Assembly: GCA_944472155.2 (NCBI GenBank)
Contig: OX235279.1
Location: 119,404,110-119,468,109, forward strand
Reading direction: 5' to 3'
Length of the DNA: 64,000 bases
DNA from: Trichobilharzia szidati
Taxonomy: Eukaryota; Platyhelminthes; Trematoda; Strigeidida; Schistosomatidae
Shown: in pieces, positions 29,151-40,881 of the stretch
How positions within the stretch are numbered: position 1 is the stretch's first letter
Layout: each line of letters begins with the position of its first letter
Notes under the pieces: generated by a model
Databases searched by the model: none
What the model saw: only the letters and a program-made list of their open reading frames with translations
Told to the model about the DNA's origin: nothing
Program-made: the position numbers and the translations under genes

Positions 29151-29606
29151 CGACGGCAATGTATATTGGGGCAATTGATATATTATCGAAGAACGAACGT
29201 CATGCATTATAAACATTAAGATCAGATAAATCTGTTGTTATAACTAAAGCTGACAAAGGCAATATCACTGTAATTCTTAATAAAGACGACTATGACAAAA
29301 AAGCTTTGGAACATATCGAAGCAGGGCCTTACACATTAGTACCAGTAAACAAAATGTCTAGTACGATGAACAAAGTAAAAAGCCTAAGTGTGCAGTACAC
29401 TTACAGAATTGAAACCAAAACCAGGGAATTCAGTTTGGTTTTCAATAGCCCCCAAGACAAACACGGGCGCGAGATTTTATGAAAGGCCAAAAATACATAA
29501 AATAGATGTTCCTTTAAGACCAATGATTGATTTTACCAATTCAGTAACATAAACTTTATCAAAATACATATCACGAATACTGAAACCACTTCAATACAAT
29601 GTTCCT

Positions 29607-30419
29607 TTGAACATCAAAAATACTGAGGAATTTAAAAGGAAAGTAATGGACATAATTATTGAAGAAGACGAAATTATGGCAAGTTTTGATGTGGTTTCTT
29701 TATTTACTAGTATCCCTATTTGTGATTCACTCAATATTATGAAATATGAACTTGAAAACAATCAAGAAGTATTGACTAAATCTTTATTATCAATAGATGA
29801 AGTTATAAAACTTTGTTTGGAATCTACATATTTTACCTCTAAAGATAAACTATACTGTCAAACAAATGGAGTTGCAATGGGTTCACCAGCATCTCCAATT
29901 GTAGCAAACCTATATATGAAAGCCCTAGAAAAGAAAGCATTGACAAGTTTTAGTTGTCATCCTAGAATATGGTACAGAAATGTAGATGACACATCTATCA
30001 TCATAAAGAAAGCTGAAAAAGCAAACTTTCTAACAGAAATTAACTTAATCTCAGAATATATTGAGTTTACTAATGAAGTAGAATCGGCTGAGGGAACTCT
30101 GAACTTTCTTGATTGTCTTGTAAAAAGACAAACTGACGAGAAACTAAAGTTTACCATAAACAGAAAGCCGACACATTCCAAAAAGTATTTGAATTCCCAA
30201 TCAGATCATCCAATAGGAATGAAAGTTTCAGTAGCTTTAAATCTCGTTAACAGAGCTAGAAACATTATAACAGATAATGACGATATGGAGAACGAGATAT
30301 CCAACATAAAACAGATTTTGATTGGAAATGGTTATCCTGAAAAGCTACTAGATAATATTATCAATAGAAAGGAGCATAAGGGAAAACGAAAATTGAAAAA
30401 TCCTGGCTATCGACGATAG
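29607..30419 (+). pseudogene. PLE-C reverse transcriptase
   Basis: A 270-codon open stretch of RT with FDVVSLFTSIP (motif A, catalytic Asp kept, residues 28-38), GVAMGSPASPIVANLYM (motif B, 88-104), NVDDTSIII (motif C, 125-133), TLNFLDCLVKR and NRKPTHSKKYL. Motif C normally reads YVDD; here Tyr is Asn (a T-to-A change would explain it), while both Asp remain. The ORF ends in TAG and the endonuclease follows in a new open stretch, so the fusion protein is broken. Confidence 0.85.
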
Positions 30420-30930
30420 CCGTCCCATACCGAAAGGACACAGCTGAACAACTTCAAAGACTATTTGCCTTATATAATATTAAAGTCTATGTCAAACCTT
30501 CTAATTCTCTGGAGAAAGCGTTGGTGCATGTCAAAGGTATATTTCCAAAAATGTCACAAAGTAATTGTGTCTATAAGATAATGTGTTCAGAATGTGATGC
30601 ATGCTATATAGGGGAGAGCAGTAGGCAGGTGAAGGTCAGAGTGAATGAACATAGACTATGCACGATACGTCCACCTAGAAATGAAGTAGAACTAAAAAGT
30701 CTAGAAAAAAGATCAGCTATATCAATGCATGCGATAGACAGCGGGCATAAGATTGATTTCGACAATGTCGAAATTCTTGGAAGAGGATTTCATTCACATA
30801 AAGAAAGATTGACTTCTGAAACCTTGCACATCTTTATCACATCGAATGCAGTGATAGGAAAGAAGGGATAGACTTATCACCTATATGGCAAACTCTTATG
30901 AAGCAAGACAGATGAAAAAACAATAAACAC
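30420..30930 (+). pseudogene. PLE-C GIY-YIG endonuclease domain
   Basis: Open from 30521: NCVYKIMCSECDACYIGESS supplies the VY and YIG halves of GIY-YIG, followed by RQVKVRVNEH with its Arg and His, and a C-terminal block HKERLTSETLHIF. Penelope proteins use this domain to nick their target (family knowledge). It is separated from the RT by the stop at 30417. Confidence 0.8.
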
Positions 30931-31229
30931 TCTATGAGCCTCCATGACCTTTTAAAACATGTAGTATCTTGTTTATCATATATGAATTCACGTAATTTCC
31001 ACATGACAAATAACATACACTCATACAAAACTAATCTGTACAAATCAACTGTAGAAGAGTGAAATCAACAATAACTTGACATTAGTCATTACAAATATAT
31101 GTGATGACTGCTTACATATTTCTATTGGTAAAAATGTCCACGGACAAATGACCTTCAAATAAACTGACTTCAATTTATGTAAAAAATTTTTGACTATATA
31201 TGTTGATGATTAATAAACATCCGAATAAA

Positions 31230-31270
31230 TCTGCTGAAGAAGCTGTAGCTCACACAGCGAAACGTTCAGA
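31230..31270 (+). ncRNA. Hammerhead-ribozyme-like fold in PLE-C
   Basis: Stem I TCTG (31230-31233) with CAGA (31267-31270). Core CTGAAGA (31234-31240). Stem II GCTGT (31242-31246) with ACAGC (31254-31258), all five pairs good, loop of seven. Then GAAA (31259-31262) and a minimal stem III AC/GT. The cleavage site would follow T31266. One extra A (31241) separates the core from stem II. This is the best hammerhead-like fold in the window. Confidence 0.65.
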
Positions 31271-31605
31271 AAAATCTTGTTTTGATTTTCTTAACACGCT
31301 GGAATAAATCTAAATAATTTATAATGAATCAGTCTGACTCGGCGCTCAAATTATTTAGGGAGTTCGTAACACCTACGGCCTGGAAAACCTATAATTGATA
31401 CATAAATTTGGTATTCCTTATCTTTATTTATCTCTATTCGTACATCATTTGCGAATTGTTAGAACATCACCACATTCGATAGTTTGTTGGATTCGGCACA
31501 GTGTTGTAACGTTCTTCTCATAGTCCTCTTTCAGTGCGCAAAACATACTGTTACTTTCCTGATGTCGTTTACTGATATACTACTTATGTCTGACTATAAG
31601 TAGCA

Positions 31606-33300
31606 CTCACCACATTCGGATCTGGTTGGAAAATTGGTAATGGTGGTTAAACCGAAACAGGGCTTCATCGGTGAGTGAAATCCATAACACGTAGTTTAAA
31701 GCCAGCCACTTAGGGAGGTGTAGACTTCCTGACTGGTTGGGGTCTTCACGATGGTAAGAATCAATGGCTGGCGATAGGTGATATGGCTGAAAATCGTTCT
31801 CGATGATAGCGCGGGTGCATTCAGTATTTGGGATTTACAATTTCCAATAAAATTCTATTGTGGTTTGTCATACCCAGTAAAACTGTCTTGTTCTTCCACA
31901 CTACTCTTCTTTTCAACTTACAATTTTGTTAATTATCTCTCTCAACTCTGTTCTCATGGTTTGTGTGTTACATGTGAATTGGCAACTCGAACTGCCGCAC
32001 ATCTGTGCAAAGTTCTACGTTGAAACCAGTTGTTTAGTCAAAAGTCGCCTTGTGCTATAGTAAGTATTTATGTGTCTTTTATTTTTTTGTTTCTTTTCCA
32101 GTCGAGTGAACTACCCCTTAAAATCCGTGTATTGCAATTACCAACGTCAAGTATTTAAAGCTTTTTGAAATCTGGAGAAAACGCTTCCAAAACACTGGCT
32201 TCTTTCTATGTTTATAACATACATTTTTTCGTCTTTTTGCTCTCTTTTTTTATACTTATTATATTGTCTTTTGATGAAATTATAAAAAGAGAATATGAAA
32301 ATTGGTAATTCTCTGCACTGTTTTACACATCATCCGCGTAATTTTTTGTGCAGTACTTACAATTTCTGGTCACTTTGCCTATCCATCTACGTAACTAAAC
32401 ATACCTTCTAGATTAGCCTTTGTAATAAGTCGAAATTTCGTGATTGCTTTTGATTGATTGAAGAAGAAAACGAAGACTAAACATTTTTTCTCTGCTTCAT
32501 TTCCTGTAAAGTGATGGTCTAACTGTGACCTCATGTTCATATTTGAAAATTAACAATATTGTAATTTTACATCTTGTTCTTCTTACACATCAGTCCATTA
32601 TTCTCTATCTGATACTAATGAATTAATCTCTTAGCACATCGTGTTTTACAATAATTTGGTTTCTTTGAAACATTTGTGATGTTTTTTCTTTCTTTTTCAC
32701 TTAGTTTTACCAAAGCTATGATATTTTTCTCTTTTTTGATTCAATGTTTTTGGTGTACCAGAGTTATCATTCATATTGCTGAACACTACCGTCTTTTTTT
32801 CCCTCTTCAGAGTCTACAAATCGCCAACGTCGTCTCATTCAGCCACCCCGTTTCTCCCTCCCTCTCTCTCTCTTACACTCTCCCGGTACTGACATATATT
32901 CTAGTGCTTAGTTGAGCAATGAATATATGTCTCGTATACTTCTCTCTTTTTGTATGTGAACTATCCTCACCTTTGTCTCATCGTACTCAGTACTACTGGA
33001 TATTAATTGACGTGCCCGTGGATTTATGTGTGTGTGTTTGCATTTTCTATTAATTGTAGGTTATAAAATCAATCTCTTCACACTTCCCTTCATTATATGC
33101 AATCTCACTTTATCAACTTATCTTTTTTTTTCTTGTTAGTCGTACTACTAGTAGTACTGCTAATGATACTTATCCTTTGGTTATCTTTTCACCTTGTCAT
33201 TTTCTTTATAGCTCTGTTCGACATTTATATTCACCACTCTTTATACTAGAAAAGTGAGAAATAAAGATTAATTTTATGGAAATCATCGAGTTCACTTTTA
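31606..33300. other. Non-coding stretch
   Basis: No gene seen. 31978-32030 is the dispersed block also found at 14945-14998. Low-complexity C/T runs lie at 32800-32885. Confidence 0.4.
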
Positions 33301-33683
33301 ATATATGTGTAAAACTTGGGCACTGTAGTAGTAAGTAATTCCACATTAGTGCGTTTATTGAATGTATCACACAGTGAAACAGTATTATTTACTGGATGAC
33401 GTTTTGAACAAAACATATTGTTCATAATCATGTCATCAATTATAATCACACGAGTTCGAAACTTGAGTTTTATAGTTTTCTTTGTTCTCTCCTATTTGTC
33501 GTAGGGGTAGTAGAATTTTCCAGATATCTGAGACAGGTGTTGAATCATTCCTATTACACGTGTTTGCAGTTGATTCGATAAACAAAGCTTCTGTTATCAA
33601 TCTTTCCCTCCACCCTGTGACAGATTTTAAAACTGTCATCTTATCCCATCCATCCCATTGTATGGTTGTATGTAATTGCTGTG
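33300..33683 (-). mobile_element. PLE-B 3' end fragment
   Basis: Minus strand GWRERLITEALFIES and NTCNRNDSTPVSDIWKIL match the end of PLE-B protein in the palindrome (52336-52722). Further down lies the PLE-B hammerhead-like tail (GACGTTTTGAACAAAAC near 33400-33425), with GAAA changed to AAAA. It is diverged and truncated by the RTE patch at 33684. Confidence 0.75.
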
Positions 33684-34055
33684 TAACTGTGCTCTGGAAA
33701 TGTCTGTTAGAGAGAGCTGTACCTGAGAAATTTGTTAGCATCTTGAAAGCCCTATACAGAAACACCTCAGGTAGAGTAAGGGCATACAACCAACTATCAT
33801 CACTGTTCCCAACCAACAGTGGGGTTAGACCGGGTTGCCCAATCTCTCCACTTCTCTTTAACTTTGCCATCGATGACATTCTGGAGTCAGCTCTGAAGGA
33901 TGTGCGTGAAGGTGGTGTAGATCTGCTACCTGGAGATAGACTTTTCGACCTCGAGTATGCAGACGATATCGTCTTACTGTGCGATAGCATGCAGGCTGCC
34001 CAAATCGCATTCAATCAGTTGACGATCAGTGTCTGTAAGTATGGTATGTGCTTTG
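33684..34055 (+). mobile_element. Internal RTE fragment, copy III (no LINE ends)
   Basis: 372 bp corresponding to the RT core of copy II (minus strand, 20950-21321), with an identical protein: TVLWKCLLERAVPEKFV, GVRPGCPISPLLF and EYADDIVLL. Both ends are inside the RT, so normal target-primed insertion does not explain it. It is joined directly to a PLE-B fragment and fuses with it into one chance ORF. Confidence 0.85.
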
Positions 34056-34199
34056 GTGCAGTCGCATTATTTTGTTTAAAGTCTAGCCTCAGCGATTTCC
34101 AGGCTGAATTTAGAATAATGAAGGTCTCTGATCTTGCCATTGACACCCTCATCCGTACAGCTTGTAGCTGAAACGCTACTGCTGAGATAAGTAATAGTG

Positions 34200-36010
34200 G
34201 TGACCTCCAGATTTCTGTCTTTGCTGGTTGGTTAGACATCTTCATTACTCTACTTGAATTTTGGTCTTCTCTGCTTCTTCTGCCATTTGTTAGTTTTCAC
34301 CCGTAACTCTTCGATTTCGTATGTCACTAGACAAATCGTCCTCGAAGTTCAGATCTTCTAGAGTCTTGTCAGTTCAACTTATTCTTATCTTTTGCATAAT
34401 CCACTCCACCACAATTCCGAATGTCATCAGTGATGGTAGGCAACCTTGCTTTACTCATGTCTCCACTTGAATGTCTTCTCTGAGTTTTCCGTTGTGAATT
34501 ACTTGACATATGACGCCTTCATGGAGCTACTGAATTAGGTCGATAAAAGTTTGACGCATTTCGTTGTGTATGACAAGACCTAATATTCTTCTTAGCGTAG
34601 GTAGGAACATGCTTCGTGTCAGTTTCCGCAAAGGACTAAGTTTTCCTCCTTTGACAGGCTAACCACTCCTCCAATCAGTAGATACCCCTCATTCGCTCCA
34701 AACTTTCTGTCACAGTAGCGTGCGGATATCCACCGCGGTCTCTGTATCCATTTGCAATGCTTCCAGAGGAGTTATAGCTCGCGTTTCTGAACTTCACGGC
34801 ACTCACGATTTCTGTTTTTATAGGTTTTGGTTGACACTTACTAGCAGTTCTGTGGATGTTGGCAGTATTTCTGGATGAGTTACAGGTTGTAGTCATTTTC
34901 ATTGGTTAGTCCATTGTTTCTTCTCTTTGGTAGTTAGGCTTCCTTCACTCTTTCATTGGTTCCATCTGTGTTGGTCTCTTCCTGGATAGTGACCTGGTTA
35001 TCTGGTATAACGTTCTGAGGTCCCTCTTATATGCAATCTGTTGTACTTCAGTTTACAGTGTATCGAAGGCTTGTCCTTGGTCCTTACCTGCACTCTTCTT
35101 CATTTCTTTATTCAGCGCGTTGTAGAATGAACTCAGCTTCTCCTTTGCATTAAGTCATCTCTTTTACCATCCTCCTCTCTTCTATTAGCTTTCAGATATG
35201 AGTTGAGAGCCATTCTTTGTCTTGTTTCTTCTTTCTTCCTAAAGTGGTTGTACATGTTTCTTTGAACATCATCTTCAGAGAGTTGCGATGTTCTCCCATT
35301 CAGGTTCCCTCAGTAATGCCACGTAGTGTCTACAACTTTGCTCTGATATTTGCAGTGAAAGTACATTTTGTAGTTGCATCTCTCAGTTTCTGAATGTTGA
35401 ATTGTGGTCTTTCTCCAGTTGTTCTGAAGACTTTCAGCTTGACCCTGAAGGTTCCTTGAGCTAGATAATGGTTTAAGCTTGAATCTGCCCCCATTCTCGA
35501 TTTTGTGTCCAGCAGTCTACATCTCCACGTTCTTGAGACTGAGATGAAGTCTTTCTGATTCATGTTGCATCCATCTAGTAAAATCCATTTCGCTTTGTGT
35601 ATATCCTTGAGCTCATAGACGCTGCCTCCAATTATAAAGTAATTGGAAGTGCAGAAGCTTAAGAATTATCCGTTCTCTTACGTTTCGCCGAGAAAATCCT
35701 GACTTATTATGAGTTCGCCTACTGTGTCGTTTGCTACCGGTTTGAATTGCATTCTTATAACCCACTAGAATTTTGATATCTTCATCTGTCCAGGAGCTTG
35801 TCTATTGTCATTTGCAGTTGTCTGTTATAGTTTTCCTTTCGCTGCTGATCTGAGTTGTCTGTGGGAGCATGACATGATATAATTGTAAATTTCTTACCAT
35901 TTGAGTTGCGTCTTGATGTGGTTATTCTAGAGGAGTCTGGTTCTCACTACATGAGAACTTCCGATGCTGTTGGTGACTTCATGACAGCCACTCTCAGTAT
36001 GCTCGTGGTT
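34200..36010 (-). mobile_element. Degenerate RTE-like LINE family 2
   Basis: Minus strand. Endonuclease remnants IISCHAPTDNSDQQR (near 35860), KDIHKAKWILLDGCNMNQ (near 35580) and WRCRLLDTKSRMGADSSLNH (near 35500). RT-region remnants lie at 34300-34560 (VIHNGKLREDI-like, then LEDL and DDL-like motif C debris). There are many stops and gaps. Same family as 15616-16482 and 45130-47040. Confidence 0.7.
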
Positions 36011-36249
36011 GTCGTCTGTGTGACAGAGTAGATTTTTGACTGTCAATTAAATAACTTGGAGTCCACTTCTATTACATCTGGTATAGCTGGTTTCGAACTT
36101 AGGACGCTTTTGATAACTAGATAAGATTGTGTACTGTTGTAAACATTAATTAAATTATGTACACCTTTGCATTAGCTGAAGATGATTTAATGTTAAACGT
36201 AAGCTTTAAAGAGATGAAGAAAAGTGTTTACATTTTAGCTCTTAATTAC

Positions 36250-38510
36250 TGTAAGCCCTTGCTTACACTCTGACTTGTGGGATTACTGGTGTACGTAGGA
36301 GAAACTCTACTTCGAAAACCCATCGTGCAAACAGGCGGCAGAATCCGAAACATCGAATAGTATATGAACATGTTTTGGTCACTGGCAACCACAGGAACTC
36401 ATCTTCTGATATTTCTCCACTGCTTTGTGGATAAGGCTTCCAATGGATAGCTCGGGGATGGTGCCTTAAGGTAATGATATGCTTCGGTCTGGGCATCCGG
36501 ACAAAGTCTTGGCCCTCTCAGAAACTATGAGATAACAATTTCATGGCAGATTATAATTGCGCCCTCATTATTACAGACTACAATCACATTTTCGACAATG
36601 TGATCCTTTTTAACTTTATTTGTAAATATAAGAATTTGCGCTGTTTTATTTTTGATTGCATGGAGGATTTCATCCTGAGCTGACATCAGTTAGAGAACCA
36701 CTGGAAAACCTGGGAGTACTGGACAGCTGTTTCGTCCTAGTTTGGGACTCTCCATCAGTACGCATCCACTGGGGTTTTTAGCAGCCTTACTACTTTTGGC
36801 GTCTTAAATTTCGTCAGTATTTTGCCTCCATATGAAATTCCAGCCTATCTGTGCCATTCCGCGTTGTTATCTGGCAACTTTCAAAATGCTGATCTCCTGT
36901 GCGATATGCAACATGGATCTCCTGAAATCTCGTGCCACGTTCAAGCTTACCACCAACAATCTTACACTGATGCAAATAGGACAACAAGCACGTCTGTTGA
37001 GAACATGAGAAAGACTTGCTATAGATGTCTACTGGCTTTTCGAGACCCTCATTCAAGATAGCGGTGAAGAGTCTCGAATCTCTTCCTCATCTGAAAGTCC
37101 AAATGATGTATATCACATCTGTTTACCCGGAGACCCTGTGGCGTCGACTTCCATCGTAGCTAGTGTTGGTATAATGCTAAGGTCTACAGCTGAACCTGCA
37201 TTGCTTGACTGGATCCCTATTAACAATGGTGTATGTGCTGTGAGGCTGAAAAGCTATACGAGAGTAAGAAGCGACTGGCCAGAGAGATGGTGTCAATTTT
37301 TCACCTGTGTCTATGCACTCACAGATTATGACCAGCACACAATTAAGGATGAGACTTGCTATCAGATTAGCGAGCTTCTGTAACAGGTGCATCAGATAAA
37401 TATCGCATGGCTACCTTGAGGCTTGAATGCACAGGTTGGATGCTTAGGCTCATAGGTCAGTCCTCTGGTGGTCAGTAAAGTATACACGATCGCAGGTCAG
37501 ATAATGGAGACCATCTTATGCAGCTTCGTGCAAATCACAACCTGAAGTCAGCTCTGAAAGAAAGTGCGTGGCTATGGTGTATATCTGCCTCCTGGAAAGA
37601 GACTCTTGGAACTCGAGTACAAAAACGATTTCTTCTTACGGTACGATAGCGTACAGGCTGACTAAATCACACTTATTCAATTGGCGATCATTGTCTTTAA
37701 GTATGGTATGCGCTTTGCGCCGTCTAAGTGCAAAGTACTTTTTCAACGTCGTCAGAATCCTTACCTGAACTAACCCTTGCAGGTGAACCGATTTAAGTTG
37801 TCGACAACTTCGTGTACCTCCGTGAGTCCTGGTACAGGTGAGACGGGGCAAATTTCTGATAGTATAGTGAAAGCTAGGGTGGCGTACTCCAATTTAGGCC
37901 ACCTTTGGCGCCTTTGTGACGTCAGCCTAGTTGTTGAAGGTAAGGTTTACGGTGCTTCGGTGCTCACAATCTTGCTGTACACCTGTGAAACTTGGCCTTT
38001 TGAACTAAGCACTAGCGGCAACTCAAGCATCCCTGCCTCATCGGAAATGCTTGCATTCGATGGGATTATCGTGTAACGAATGTCATTCCAGAGGCTACCG
38101 TACCGGTCACTGTTAGCTACCCCGGGAATCGGATGGAGAAAAAGAAGACATGGTCAGTCAATGACGTGGTTTCGCGAGATGAAGGATATTTGTGTTAGGT
38201 CAACATAAGTTGGCACATCACGAATCCTTAGTTGGGTTCCGAGAGGCGGTGGTAACCGCTGGCTATCATATCATATGTAGCCAGGAATCGTAGCTAAGGG
38301 CGAACTTACTGCAATTTCCTTCTGTCTTCCTTTCCTGAAAGTAACATGAGATGATGAATGTCGAGCGATCGTACTTGCCTGCTTTCTGGATGACGTCCCT
38401 CATTCATCCCATCCCTATTATCTTCAAATAATGTTTTTTTTTTTAAAACTTATATCTTTTGTATCTCTTGGTGTCTATAACCTACCAAGTTTGTTTTAAA
38501 TAAAATAAAT
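36250..38510 (+). mobile_element. Degenerate SR2-like RTE LINE, copy IV
   Basis: 5' UTR similarity at about 36350-36520 (GCTTCGGTCTGGGCATCC). An inserted Smα SINE (36658-36800). Endonuclease start (from ~36815) and core (37138-37383: LLDWIPINNGVCAVRLKSYT). Then a jump into the RT end (37560-37760) and the C-terminal domain (37777-38076: AYSNLGHLWRLCDVSLVVEG, LLYTCETW). The RT centre is deleted. Near 38160 it keeps MTWFREMKDICV, with Trp where copies I and II have a stop. Oldest copy of the family here. Confidence 0.8.
36658..36800 (-). mobile_element. Smα-type SINE fragment with hammerhead core
   Basis: On the minus strand: TACTGATGGAGAGTCCCAAA, CTAGGACGAAACAGCTGTCC, AGTACTCC, then the end GATGTCAGCTCAGGATGAAA. 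This follows the schistosome Smα hammerhead (CUGAUGA, GUCCC.../GGAC stem II, GAAAC). The conserved core carries extra bases after CTGATG, so cleavage is doubtful. Confidence 0.65.
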
Positions 38511-38887
38511 GATCTTAATTACTGTCAATAACGTAATGTTTATTTATCATCCCCAAATCAGAAGGGAAGTAAGTATAGTTCAGCTCATTTTCCCGGTAAA
38601 GTTTGCCTTCTGTGCATTAGGCTGTTGTGTAAAGTAATTGTACGGAAACTTATGATACTGGCTGTCTTCGTAGGCTGCAGCAATTGCATCGATGTTGGCG
38701 TTTCCACCCAATCGGTTGAAGGTCCAGCGGCAGAGCCTGTGAACCATATCATATATACACCACAAAATTGGGGGCTTATCTAATATGACGATGACTATAT
38801 GGTGGGGGTGTGTGATTTGAATTCATCATTATTTTCGAATAGCCTACTTTCGTAGGTATTGTTTTTCAGAACAAATATCAAACTAAA

Positions 38888-38990
38888 TAAGGCTGTCAAA
38901 CTAGGACGAAACTTCTGTCCAGTGCTCCATGGATTTCAGTTGTTCTCTAACCATTGTAAGCTCGTGGTCTAACTTGAAATCAGCCAAATC
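38888..38990 (+). mobile_element. Smα-type SINE fragment
   Basis: CAAACTAGGACGAAACTTCT, GTCCAGTGCTCC and GGTTCTC-like TTGTTCTCTAACCATTG match the hammerhead 3' half and tail of the other Smα copies. The 5' half of the core is missing. Confidence 0.5.
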
Positions 38991-39204
38991 CTTTGAAAAT
39001 AAGTGCTTGAAAATTAATCTGATGCACCATAGTAACTAACTACGCGATGAAGTTACCTGGAGTTGTAGTGAGAAGTGCTGTTGGAGTCCACCTAACCCAA
39101 GGTTAAGACAGATTCTTGTTGGTGAAATTGGCTAACAGTAGCGTTATAAATCTCTTGACTATGAGAAGCTAGGATTCACAGGTCACTGAATTCCGTTCCA
39201 GTGG

Positions 39205-39380
39205 CTGGATGATCGACTGGTACACGTTCTAACCTAAAGCTCCTGGGTTCAGTTCCTGTTGGGGTTACAGGTAAGTGCTAATTAACAATCGGATGAAACG
39301 GCTGTCTAATACTCCTTTCCCAGTGGTTCTCTAACTAATGTCACCTTGTAATTTACTTGAAGCTAGTCATATCTTTGCAA
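39205..39380 (+). mobile_element. Smα-type SINE, decayed
   Basis: A tRNA-like head (CTGGATGATCGACTGGTAC, then B-box-like CTGGGTTCAGTTCCTG) is followed by GGATGAAACGGCTGTCT, AATACTCC and CAGTGGTTCTCTAACTAATG, the decayed hammerhead and 3' part of the family. Confidence 0.5.
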
Positions 39381-40014
39381 GTCAACACTTGAAAACTTTT
39401 AAAAAATGTCATAATTTTCCTAAAACTTCAGTCATACGCATACACTGTATGCTATATCTTGGATCCGGTCGTTTTTGGCTAAATCTAGTCTCTGCAGGTA
39501 AGGCTAATTTTTCGATAAAGTTCCCAGTGAAATGTCATTCATCTATATGTCCATCAGACAAATATTATTACTGTTATTACTAACGTTATTGATTTTTGAT
39601 TTTTTTTCATAAACAATTTAGTCACCTATGATAAATATTCATTTAACAGTGGAACGGAATTTCGGACTAAGGAAGCCTTCATTTACATAGTTTTACTGAG
39701 ATATAATAACAAGCGTTTGTTCAGGTGCACTTTACGAGATAGCAAAGTTAGTGTTTTCTCGTCATAAATACAATGGTCTGTCTGAAAAAGTAGTGGAAAT
39801 AAATGCTAAAAAGGTGAAGTTATCAAATCTCGCTACTAAAACTAGTAGCCGTGATTTTGTCAAAAGCTTCATCTTGCGTGTCTAATAGATGTGATGATAC
39901 AGTGTCAGGCGTAACAATGAATATTTACAGATACTGACACTTGCTTATTGTACAACAGAACAGTATTTTACGCTTATACCACTGCTCTATTATGGTGATA
40001 TCAATGAATGCTTT

Positions 40015-40881
40015 ATCAAGCAGTGAATTTGACAGATTTCATTTCTTAGATCTCTGTTTGTCAGTCCAAACAACATATTGGAATTGAATGACGAGGAAAC
40101 GTGAGCACGAAAACAGAAATAGAATAATTCCTTGGTGGATAGTGGAAAGGTCTTCTTAATGTCGAACAGAAAAACAGCATCATCATTCTCATCCTAAAAC
40201 GGATTTCAGTTAAACAATCGAAATCCTTTAAATGGCTCATCCATGTTGATAATCGTTTTGACTTTGATGTTTTTAGCCATTAGGAATCACTCCTTACAAC
40301 TGACAGTTGGAATTTTGCTGAAATGATTTATTCGATAGTGAAAATGTTCAGCTGTGTATCTGTTAGTGAAAGCATCTCTGTCATTATAAGCGCGTTTGGG
40401 AAAATAAATATGAGGCAACAGAATTTCCATTGATTGGTAACACCCCATCCTGTCTACAATTGTATGCACACTCGAATGATGAAAGCTATTTCTATGTACT
40501 GAGTGTGAATGTCTAACACATAAATGACATAACACCCACTTATTCTCCCTTTATATTATACAATGTGATGCATATTCAGGAAATTTTTATATTGTAGAAT
40601 GAGATTAACAAGAATTTAAAACTGATATGATTACTTTCTCCGCACTCGGGTCTATTTTATGTCGGCTAGAGTGAGTGAGATGAATGAAATTAAAGTTCTT
40701 AAAATATAGCGATCCTTATATATCCTTAATAACTTTTGCGACTAGAATCCGCAGAATATGCAGTCCCGAATCAGTTAAAGAGGAGATCACCCTTTTGAGG
40801 AACACACTACATGAGAAAGACTATCCATCACGCTTTATGGACAAACATATGAAGCAAAAATATTCATTCAGACATCTATAA
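40015..40881 (+). mobile_element. Scattered PLE-A-like remnants
   Basis: The open stretch 40684-40881 reads ATRIRRICSPESVKEEITLL and DYPSRFMDKHMKQK, aligning with residues 535-575 of the intact PLE-A ORF. FHFLDLCLSV near 40045 may be its ISFLDVQL block. About 600 bp of unrelated sequence lies between. Confidence 0.55.

Larger units (their letters stand above)
29180..31392 (+). mobile_element. Penelope-like element PLE-C, 5'-truncated, inside a gypsy LTR
   Basis: 2.2 kb, flanked by AATTGATA at 29172-29179 and 31393-31400. It starts in the N-terminal RT region (VITKADKGNITVILNKDDY, near 29236-29292), continues through RT and a GIY-YIG endonuclease, and has a 3' region with a hammerhead-like fold at 31230-31270. 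Frame breaks lie at about 29400-29600 and a stop at 30417. It is younger than the LTR it interrupts. Confidence 0.9.
25296..31605 (-). mobile_element. Degenerate Ty3/gypsy LTR retrotransposon with a nested PLE
   Basis: Minus orientation. 3' LTR 25296-25542, internal region 25543-29153, 5' LTR 29154-29179 plus 31393-31605, the latter split by PLE-C (29180-31392). The LTR reads TGCTACT...TGCCA on its strand. A purine-rich tract (GAGGGTGGGAGTGATTGGAG) precedes the 3' LTR. Remnants run in the order gag, protease, RT, RNase H, integrase, as in Ty3/gypsy. The internal part is only ~3.6 kb and frame-broken, so it is a dead, internally deleted copy. No flanking target duplication was found. Confidence 0.85.
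29154..31605 (-). repeat. 5' LTR of the gypsy element, split by PLE-C
   Basis: Two pieces, 29154-29179 and 31393-31605, together match 25296-25542. The split carries the 8-bp duplication AATTGATA at both junctions. Confidence 0.85.

Noticed and set aside
28759..29178. 139-codon + strand Pro/Ser-rich ORF
   Set aside because: Antisense of gypsy gag remnants.
33436..34014. 192-codon minus-strand ORF
   Set aside because: Antisense shadow of the RTE patch running into a PLE-B fragment.
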